Assembly: GCA_009760855.2 (NCBI GenBank)
Contig: WPIO01000012.1
Coordinates: 2,944,001 to 3,008,000 of the forward strand
Direction: 5' to 3'
Length of the DNA: 64,000 nt
Origin: Cristatella mucedo
Taxonomy: Eukaryota > Bryozoa > Phylactolaemata > Cristatellidae
The translations under genes and the position numbers were made by a program. A model generated the notes under the pieces. The model did not search any database. It worked only from the letters and a program-made list of their open reading frames with translations, and was not told where the DNA came from. Shown in pieces: positions 36,964 through 48,100 of the stretch (its first letter is position 1; each line of letters starts with the position of its first letter).

Positions 36964-39900
36964 GTTTGCTTTAGCTTTCGCCTGGAGACACTGAACTTAT
37001 GAAACCGCAGCAAAGGCAGTGGCATCCAGGAATGTATTTGAATGACACTGACGAAATGATGTAATATTCTTTTATGGTAGTGTCGAATATTCATCATGTT
37101 TTACACTATAAATGTGCTTTCTATGTCTGGTTTTAGGTGATGATGTTAGTGACATGCAGCCACAGATCAAGCCAGATATGGTAGCAGCTATCGCATGCAT
37201 CTTTGTTTTCTTCATTGAGCTCTTCATGTTCTCCCTTTATGAAACGTGAGTGTGTTGTGCCGCCCAGCAATTTCGGCTTGACCTGAAGAATCGTGCACGA
37301 TTGCTACCATGTCTGCTACTGCAATTTACTGTAGTTCAACAAGCAGTGATGCCTATCCACTGTTGCTAGTGCTAGTTTAAGCATCCGAAGGTGAATGAGT
37401 TTATTCCTAATGCAGTGAAGAGTTCCGTCGACCTTCTGCTTGTTTAATTGAGCAGCAGAAATAGGCGGCATTTTTAGTAATACCCATAGCACCTACACTG
37501 GATCCATAGTCATATTTAAAGAATTGCATTATTTTCAAATTTTATTGTTGGAATATTTCTTACCAATGCGCAGGCAACTGCATTTTATGTTATTTAAGAA
37601 TCTTTTGCTATTGCCATCGCTTGAGTCATGCAGTTGTACGTACACTTTTGCAATATTAACTGAACGGCAACTTCAACAAGTGAATCATGGCTTGCTATCG
37701 ACAAAGGAAGTGCTAATGATAATATTTGCTAATAATAATAATAATGTATTTGATAAAGCGCCCTCAGAGAACTCAATCTCTCTCTAGGTGCTTTACATTT
37801 GCTGTAAAGGGAAATGCAATTGAATGGTGAGTAAAATCATGTTTGACAAACAAACAAAATGAATAACATGGTTAGGGGTGACATGCACAGGGTCAGCATG
37901 CGAATGTGGTTAGTGGCAGCATGCACAGAGTCAGCATGCATAAGCACGTGAAGGACGAATCACAGGGACCCACTAAATGCTGTCCTAAATAGGTGTGTTT
38001 TTAAGTTCCTTTTAAATGTGGTCAGGTCAGGGGATGTTCTGGCGAAGGTCGGGAGGGAGTTCCAGGCTTTGGGAGCATACGAACTAAATGCACGGTCTCC
38101 AAAGGATTTAAGGTTTGTACGAGGTATTTGTAGACTGTTGGATTCCGAAAAGCGGATGGTACGATGCTTGGCCTGATGGGGGAGTATGTCGGAGAGATAG
38201 GCTGGAGCCAAAGAATGAAGGGACCTAAAAGTGAGGGACAAAACCTTGAAGTCAATCCATTGCTTGACTGGTAGCCAGTGCAGGTCGGCAGGAAGTGGAG
38301 TAATGTGGCAACTGCGCCGCTCACGACAGACAAGCCTAGCTGCAGAGTTTTGCACCAGCTGCAATCGCCTGATCGCACATGCTGGTAGGCCAGTAAGCAG
38401 TGAGTTGCAGAAGTCGAGACGAGATGTCACGAATGCATGGACCAACTTAGACGTGGTATCCTTATCTAAACAAGCCCGAATTTTAGCAATGTTATGAAGC
38501 TGAAAGTAGGCAGATTTGACTGTGGAGCTGATATGGTCGTCTAACGAGAGGTCGCTTTGGAATATGACACCTAGATTTCGACCTGATTCGACAGGAGATA
38601 TGCTGGCAGAGCCAATTTTGAGAGACAGCCTTTCCAATCTCTGAATCACACTGGGTTTTCCCATAACTAGTAAGTTAGTTTTGTCATCGTTTAGTTTTAG
38701 AAAATTTGCTGCCATCCATGTGCCCATGTCATCAATGCATGCAGCGAGTGAGTTTAGAGAATTTGAGGTGCTCGAACGCTGGGAGGGATCAAAGCAAAGG
38801 TACAACTGAGTGTCATCCGCATAGAAGTGAAAGCCTAGATTGTGCTTGGCAATCACATCAACAAGAGGAAGAGTATAAACCGTGAAAAGAACCGGACCCA
38901 GCACGGAGCCCTGAGGTACCCCATATTTCAGAGGTACCTCAGATGATCTTTGTCCATTCACGTCAATACTTTGGAGTCTCCCACTGAGATAGGACCTGAA
39001 CCATTGCAGAGCAGTGCCAGTGATGCCCAGGCGAGATGAGAGTCGCTCTAGAAGAACTTTGTGATCGATAGTAGATAAAAGCTACCGACAGGTCGAGCAA
39101 AACAAGCAGAGACACTCTACCCATGTCTGCATTCCGAAGTAGGTCGTTGTATACCTTAAGCAATGCTGACTCTGTGGAGTGATTAGCTCTAAAGCCAGAC
39201 TGGAACTTACTAGCAAGGTTTGAAGCTTCGATATGAGTTCAGCTGGTCTGCAACGACCCGTTCCAGTGTCTTTGATAGGAATGGTAGAAGGGAGACTGGG
39301 CGGTAGTTGCTCAAGTTCTCTTGGTCTAGTGTTGCTTTCTTGAGAAGAGGCCTGACTACAGCTTTTTTGAAAGGTGCTGGGACATGACCTGAGGCTAGTG
39401 AAAAATTAATGATGTTAGTTATGCATGGCAGCAACAGATCAATGCAACGTAGGAGCAGGAGAGTGGGAATAGGGTCCAGAGGACTTGTTGTCTTCTTTGA
39501 TTGCGATACGAACTTTAGGACTAGATCACTAGTGACCTGCTTAAATGCAGACATTGAGGTGCAGCCAGGAACCGAGGAACAGCATTCTACTGGGGATGTT
39601 GTCATCGCAGGGATGGATTCCCTGATCTTGTCTATCTTCTGCACAAAGAATCGAGAGAAGCGGTCGGCTAGATCATCACAAGGATCATCAGGTAAGGAGC
39701 TAATCTGGGAACGGTTGAGGAGATGGTTTATTGTCGACATCAGCATTTTTGGATTGTGCATCTGTGATTCAACAATGTTTCTATAGAAGCTAGACTTGGC
39801 CTTTGCTTGTATCGATTGGTACGACCTACAGTAGTCTTCATATGCCTGTCGATGGACAGTTAGTCCGGATCTTTTGTATGCTTTTTCAAGCTTTCGTTTA

Positions 39901-42900
39901 ATAGACCTGGCTAGTTTAATGACTGTGGTAAACCATAGACCATCTGGGCAGGGGCGCACAGTGCGCTTTGTCAGAGGTGCAAACTCGTCGAGCCTGTCAA
40001 TTAGTGTCGTGTTATAGCTATCTACCAATAATGGCAGATCGGAGGGAGGACTGAGCAGCAGAGGCGAATGATAATAATAATAATAATAATAATAACATAC
40101 TTGATAAAGCCCCCTCAGAGAACTCAATCTCTTTCTAGGCACTTTACATTAGCTGCAAAAGAATCACGATCGAGTGGTTAGTGGTAGCCTGCTCGATAAA
40201 CAACACGAATAACATGGTTAGGGGTGACATGCACAGGTCAGCATTCAAATATGGTTAGTGGCAACATACAGAGTGTCAGCATGCATAAGCACATGAAGGA
40301 CGAATCACAGGGGTCTACTAAATGCTGTGGTATATAGGTGCGTTTTTAATTTCTTTTTGAATGTGGTCAAGCCAGGAGATGTGACGGAATTCGGGAGTGA
40401 GTTCCAGGCTTTGTGAGCATACGAACTAAAGACACGGTCTCCAAAGGATTTGAGGTTTGTACAAGGTGTAGGTAAACAGTTGGATTCCGAAAAGCAGGTT
40501 GTACGATGCATAGCCTGGTAGGGGAGTAGATCTGATAGGTAGGCTGGAGCCAAAGAATGAATGGACCTATAAGTGAGTGACAAAACCTTGCATTTTACGT
40601 GGCAACGACGACGGGAATGTCACTGCCCTAGCTCTGCTAGATCTGTCTGCTGCCTTCGACACCATTGATCACGAAGTTCTGCTTGAACGACTGAGAACAA
40701 CGATCGGTCTGGCAGACGAAGCACTGGCGTGGTTTAAATCATACTTGTCTGATCGTGTTCAATCCGTGTCGTGTGGGGGCCAGGTCTCAGACATGAGAAG
40801 GGTCACCTGTGGAGTCCCTCAAGGGTCTGTACTTGGTCCCTTGCTGTTCTCCATTTATACGCAACCTCTGGGAAAAGTGATTAAGGCCCATGGAATAGGA
40901 TATCACTTCTATGCTGACGATACTCAGTTGTATTTGTCATTTAAACCGTCGGAATCTGCTGCAGCAACTGAGAAACTGAATGCTTGCCTTGCCGATATTC
41001 GATCCTGGATGTCGTAAAACTTCCTGAAGTTAAATGACGATAAAACCGAACTGCTTCTCATAGGACACCCTAAGCGTGTGGCTGGATTAAAAGGCTTTGC
41101 TGTTCTAATAGGCGATGCTATCGTGCGACCTTCACCACGTGCTCGTAATCTAGGTGTCGTGTTCGACAGCTGCCTCAATTTCAAAAGCTTCATTCAGAAG
41201 ACTGCCTCTACAGCTAGCCATCACATCCGATCCCTATCCAAGATTAGAAGCTGTCTCCCACAGTGGCCTGTAAAAAATTTAACTAGCTCTTTAGTTGTGT
41301 CTCGGCTTGATTATTGTAATTCCCTTTTGGCTGGGCTACCAAAGAAAGCTATTATGCCACTACAGCGGACTATGAATATGGCTGCAAGGCTGGTCTTCAA
41401 GTCCCAGCGGTTTGAGCACGTGCCACCTTTGCTGGAAGAGCTAGGATGGTTGCTGGTTGAGCAAAGAATACGGAGCAAAGTTCTTACGCAGACCCACAAG
41501 GCCCGCCACGGCTTGGCTCCTTCATACCTAGCTGAACTGCTACATCAGTTTCAGCCTGTTCGCGCCCTCAGGTCCTGTGTGGACAATAAATTAGCTGTCC
41601 CATTCCTCCGCTTAAAGACAGTTGGCGACAGAAGCTTTAGCTCTGCAGGTCCTAGACTGTGGAACTCGCTTCCACAATTTTTATGCAATGACATCTACTC
41701 TCCAACTGCCGACTATGGCACATCTTTTTCAGCGGTCCTGAACTGCTACTTCTATGCTACTCACTACCTCAACTGCTCTCCTAACTCTGCTATGCTTCCC
41801 ACTTTCTCTTTGTTGCGTGAGACGAAGTCTGTTGGCTACCGAATGCGTACCGAAAGCCGCTTAGGCTGTGAGTGCGCTATACAAAACTCTCCTGCGTAAC
41901 ACCCACATGGTCTTTATGACTTTGTGGAGTTACTGACGGAGATACATTACATTACATTACATTGCAGTCGATGCATTTCTTGACTGGTAGCCAACGTTTT
42001 GAAGGATTGACGTTGCCAAGGGTGTGCATAGACAATTCACTGGTCGTGGTTTATTAAGCTGCCAGGCATTGCTTTGTGCTCTACCCGAGCACAAATCTTG
42101 TAAGTACTCCTAGTTTAGTTACTCAAAAACGACTCCTCTTGGGTGCTTGCCAGAAGGTTTGTGGAGTTAATATAGTTAACAATGAAGCAAACTTTTGCCG
42201 AACAATGTGATTTATGTGATCAATATCGGCTAATTTTGTTGGGTCATCGGAAATAGTTTGCAAGTTGTTAGTATTTTTATGCTTTTGTTATTCATAAGGA
42301 ATTGTGCTTACTGCATGATGCTACTATGGTCATCCTCAAAAAAGTGCAAATGGAAAGCACCTCACAATCCCCCTACTCATTGCCACTTGGTGCTAAACAA
42401 AAACTTTGCTGCAATAAATTTGCCGGAGGGTTAGTTGTTGACGAGCATGCAGATTTTATTATCATTTAATGAAATATTTGGAGCCAAATGGCAAAATTGA
42501 ACGTGCAAATTTATTTGAATTCAAAATGCTCTCGGAGTATGAGAGTTATTTAAGCAGCTAAGCATTCTTCAGGACAGCAGTTGTTAAGCATTTCACGAGA
42601 AATATACAAGGACGGCTGCATGGATATGTGGACTTGGCACAACAACGTGGCTTCAGCCACCGATGTTTGAAAATTGAACCTATGGGTAAGGTGGTCGCAC
42701 TTCACAGGTCGAAGGTTCGAGTTGTAAAGCAGGCAATTCTTTATTTCTTGATGCAAATTGAGAATGGTTACCACTGTGGCTTTTCTGCCTACTATAAATC
42801 AGGCTGTTGAATCAGATAATCTTTGCGTTTTACTTAATGAGGTAAACCAATTTTTTTATTCCAATCTGCTTTAGTACTCGTACACTGTCACCAAAGTCTG

Positions 42901-44388
42901 GCAGCCTTTATAGTAGATGGGTTGAGGCAACTTGAGCCCAATGTTTGTACTTATAAGTTTTAGGGATATGTAAAACAACAGGATCCGACACTATCCCGTT
43001 AAAATCAACATTGCGATTTTTATTTTTGAAAAGTCAATTTCTTGGGGATTCATTGGCAGGGCAACGGAAACTGCTCGATCAGGGTTTGTCCAAGGCCCAA
43101 ACCGCTGATATTCATATCACAGCTATCGTCCACTGCAGAGCACTTTCCCACATTGTCCATGATTAACTGGAGCAGCTGGGTTGTACTAAAATTTGATAAA
43201 AGAGAGTTTTGTTCATAATCACTATGGCCAGGTCACTGAGCAGGAGGTTGGATATGTGGACGAAGGTTTGGTGCAAGTATTTTTCGTGCAGTAGGTTCTT
43301 AATAAACAGATTATGATGTATTAGCAAAGCAAGTGTCGGCACACGTGATCAGTTTGTGTGTAATGACTATATTCATTTTCAGCACATTACTGATCTAAAG
43401 TGTTAAAGTAAGAATCTAACTAATTTATAATAATAATACATTTGTGCAGCACCCGCAGAGAACTTAATCTCTTTCTAGGCACTTTACATATGCTGTAAAG
43501 GAAGCATGATTATAAGTTTAGTACAATATAATCAGCACCACCTGGCCGCTGCATTAGCCCGAGTTAAGCTTTCTTACAGTCAGTAGCTTTTTTATGTGTT
43601 GCCCAGAGACAACAGGCATCCTGTCAACTTGAAGATGGCAGTATTCCCACCAGCATCCATAAGCATACTGCCCCAATGCAAAGGAAGGGCACCGTTGATC
43701 TGAATGCTACTTATGCTTATGCTTTACCTGTGACCGTTGATTCTTCTTTCCTTCCATAATGACGCTAGTCAAAATATGTATGCGTGTGTATGTTGCTTAT
43801 TTTCTTGTAGGTGCTGCTCGTTGAGGCATCAGCAGATAACAGATAAGCGACATAACGATTTAACCTATGCCTACCATGCAACACATGACTTCCTAATAAT
43901 AGAAAAGATTGCCCTGCTATATCTGTAGTAGTTGGTCGAAAGCTTTAGTTTAGTATCAGTTTCTGTGTCACTGCCTGCTCTGTCAATACTTGTAGCAATC
44001 GACAATGAAGAATTCTCATATTTTGAGGTGGAGAAATTGCAACAGCTATTGCTGCTTACCTTTTTATTTTCCTTTTTGCATGATAGCATTATTCCCGTAA
44101 ATGTGGTTAACAGCCTTCCTCGCATCGTTCCTGTCGATTCTTGCCATACTGCATTTCATCTGGGGTTCCCAATCCAATATTAAGGACATCGTTGTGGTCC
44201 TCGATTGTAATGAGGCTGAGGCTCTCGATCTTTCGGGATTGGTGTTTCTTTATGATGGACTAGTGCTTGTAGCCGTCTGGCCATCTAAAAATAGCCTGCT
44301 GATTCTGCTCATAGGTACTCAGCACATTGTGCTGGCACAGTCATAATAGCATAATATAAATATGTGTGTGTGTGTGTGTGTGTGCATG

Positions 44389-44439
<51 letters not shown>

Positions 44440-45024
44440 GCCGTTCTTGGCATTCTTTCCCTGAAATACTGCTTAGAAGGTTGCTTTAGCTAGCACTGAC
44501 CGAAGATGGCCTCGCTGTCAGAGTGCAGTCGTCATTCTCCTGCGATGATAGCATTTCTGCATCTCATGTAATCGAGGGCCGTGCTTCCTTTTAGTGTGCG
44601 TTGGTAGGGCCGCGAGCCTGAAATGCTCTGCTTGCCCCTTTTGCATCGTGCTATGCTTGCAGGATTGTCACTCCGATGTCGCTCCACATGTTTGACTGGA
44701 CCAACGAGCAGACCACTTTCTACGTGGGACTCATTATGCTTGGCTCCGGATTGGTCTCAATTGGTAGCTTTACGTTGGTTAAATATCTTGCAGTGAGGTA
44801 TGGCACATTTTTCTAGCACTGACTGCAGTAGCAGTTGCAGCATCGGCGGCAGCAGAATGCAAAGCAGCGTGTCTGCCCCTACGTGAGCGTGCAACAGGTG
44901 CTGATCCAAGTCGATTCGGGTAAGCAGCTGAGAGATAAGGCAGCTCTGTTGTCCGGGTCTCCGGGTGACCGATCAGGCATCAGTCTGCATCTCAACCACT
45001 TGATTGTGATGTCACATTCTGTCT

Positions 45025-45113
<89 letters not shown>

Positions 45114-48100
45114 ACTTCTCAATATTGGTCGGTCTGTGTCTGTCTCTCTCACCCACTCTATTTGTCCACTAATCTGAGTCCACTGTCGATGAGACAACGC
45201 GGACTCGGGTAGCCCGCACACAACTATAGCTCTAGGGATATGTCTATTCTGTGTGTGCTTGTGACCTACATTTTTGCAGTGACACTAAATTTTTCGGATG
45301 CTTCGGAACGGCTCTTGCACAGCTAACCAGGATCAAATCTAATATATTAAGGCAGATCAATTATGGAAATCATTAGATCCCTGATATGAGCTCATCCAAA
45401 AGTGCACCTACGTCAGAAATGAGCAAGTTTCAAGAGCAATTGCAGGGGCACAAGGTGGAGTAAATTCGTTCAATTGCACGTTTAGCGTGAGACATGCTGC
45501 TGTGTGTGCCGTGTGTGACACAGACAGCAGCATGTAACCAGCTACACGCAGACTCTGTGGCTGGAAGCTCCTCCTCCTCCTCCACTTCTGCTCATATCTG
45601 TGGCAAGATGGGCTTCTGGCTGCCGTGCGCTTTAGCCCTACGTAATTCGTTCTGTTCAAAAATTGCTAATATTAGAATTGGGTATTATCAAATGGCTTCT
45701 TCCCCCCCCCCATCTTTGTGTAGGGATAGGGAGCTCCCACTTCACCACTCCAGTCGTGGGCTCTAGAGGTTCCTGCAGATGGCAATTCTTTCGTGCCTAC
45801 TGCGAGTGGGCTGATAGCTGTTATAGCTCTTCTGTCGCTGTATAAAGATCTTTTGAATCAGCTGACCTTTGCTTTGCCCTTGAGTCGTAGTCTAGAGGTA
45901 AAGCACTCAGTTTTTTACGGCAGAAGCCGCGGGTTCCAGTCTTGCAGCCTTCTATAAATGAGGCTGTCAATTCGGCAGACTGTTACTGTGGCTGTTTTTA
46001 CTATAAGTCTACTGCACTACATTAGTATGTACAGCATGCTGACTCACTTTTATGAACCGGAAAACGACTGCAAGTCAAAGCCTATGCTTGGTTCAATGCA
46101 ATCTTCATCATCGTTCACACTTTCTGGGCTTCGTCGGTAATTCTTTTGTGTGAAAGAACCGACAGTTAAGTACAATCTAGCAATGATAGGATATAGAAGA
46201 ATTGGATTGCTCGTCGTCGAAATCTGCCCTAGGGCGTGGCACCGATCTGTCTGTTGACTGAAGCTGAAAAACAACTGTTGCGAAGATGCTCTTGTCGGTC
46301 GCAGGTTCGACGAGCGTCGCCTGGTCATCGCAGCGTTGGGCATATGCATCGTGGGCTACATCGGCTTTCTGCCTTGGGGCAACAAGTATCCCGACATCAG
46401 ACCCGAAGGCAAGCATCCTTGGCCTTCGTTATGCACTGCCAGCCAATGCTCGGTGCTGCAAAGCGCCGTAGGGCAGCCTCCTCCGCTCTACTACAACGTG
46501 CTACAGCTGCTGAGCTACTCGGCTGTGGTGCTAGGTTATGCAGCGCTAGCTACTACCAGCCACTGCTACTGCTACTACTACGACTGCGGGCCTCCGATTG
46601 CCCTCCTTCTTCCTGGGTCCTGGCTGGCCGAACCTGTTGCCTGTAGCTGGCGTGCCCTCTCTTAATGCCACCTTTCTTTGGTGACTGGTTTGGTGTCATG
46701 TGTGCTAGTTCTGTCTGATCATGAGCAGCTATGCTTTCCTTTTGTTCTTCTTGCAGCTATCTCCCCGATGAATGCTTCGTCTGGCCAGCCGTTTAACGGT
46801 ACCACGATGGAGCCGGTCGGCTGCCCTGCAGAGTACTCTTGGTGCTACCACACGCCCAAGATTTATCTGACGCAACTCATTGCCTGCATAATGTTTATCT
46901 CTATTGGCTACCCAGGAAGTAACGTGCTCACCTATTCAATCTTCTCAAAGGTGCTTGGCCCAAAACCGCAGGTAAGTAAATGTGCTTTCAGGCTCACTGG
47001 ACAAACGTAGTTGAGCCGCCTGCATTGTTAGTATGCTCCTGTAACTTTGAGATTCATTTGACGACAAGGCACTCTTCTGTGGATTCGATCAAGAAAGGGC
47101 TGCTGTGGAATAAATCCAAGTATTGTGACTCGCGGTCGGATCGGTGGATGCGAACCAAAATCCTCTGACCCGAAAGGCCCTGCACGGTTTAGCTCCATTG
47201 TACATATATCTGAACATTCAGCTTCCTCGTGCATTCAAGCCCTGTGACACTGACTTTACTGTGGGTCTGATATGTTCAGCCAGGGAAAGGTCGTTTTGGA
47301 ACTGGACATATATACTGCATGCAGATACTACCAAAAAAAGATAATCTTAGCTGATCTCAAACGAGAGATATGCTCATCGAGCCCTTTTTGAGTGTTAGGC
47401 TTTCCAATTTCTGAGTTTGCATGTAACTAGTAACGTTTTTCTTAGTTAAATTTGATAAACTTTGCTGAAATTCAAGTGCTATTGTCAGAAGCACACGCTG
47501 CTGGGGAGCTGAGAGAGTTTGAGATACCGGAAGGCACTGAGGGATCAAAGCACACGTACAGCTGCAAGCAATCTGCCTAAATTGAAAGCTGCCTAAATTG
47601 TGTTGGAGATTACATCCGAAAGAGGGGGCGAATATATTGTGAAATTAAGTGGACCAGAAACGGATGCCTGGGACAAGCTATACTTGAAAGGCTTACAGGT
47701 TGCCTACAAGCAATGTCTTAATACTCGCGGAGCAATATGGTGGCACACTTTTTCTTGTCATGCTTTACCAGTACAGGTTTAATCATTCATTAATTCAGTC
47801 ATTTGTTAATGTTTTTACATATTTAGTGTACTCGATCTAGGTAAAGCTAAAAATTTAGTGTACTCGATCTAGGTAGCAGAGGTTCCTTAGCAAGTGCGTG
47901 CAAACGAATGTTTAGCAATTTGGCTATGCTAAAGGAGTGCCCTAAAAGCTTTGCCCACACCATTTTTGCCAGCTGCCTGACCTCAGGCTCTACGTCCTGC
48001 CTAGCTTCAATTCGTACTTTCTATGTGTGCCTTTTGATGTAAGTACCATTCACGTTGTTTCTAAGTATGCAGGTGTAGAAGATACAAATATGAATATGCT

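Noticed and set aside
44879-45221. Arg/Glu- and Leu/Ser-repeat proteins; also at 36798-37097 and 52266-52691
   Set aside because: They are translations of (CT)n microsatellites.
45885-45960. Apparent tRNA gene (A and B boxes present)
   Set aside because: The acceptor stem does not close, and the sequence continues into the type 1 SINE body and tail, as at the other B-box sites.
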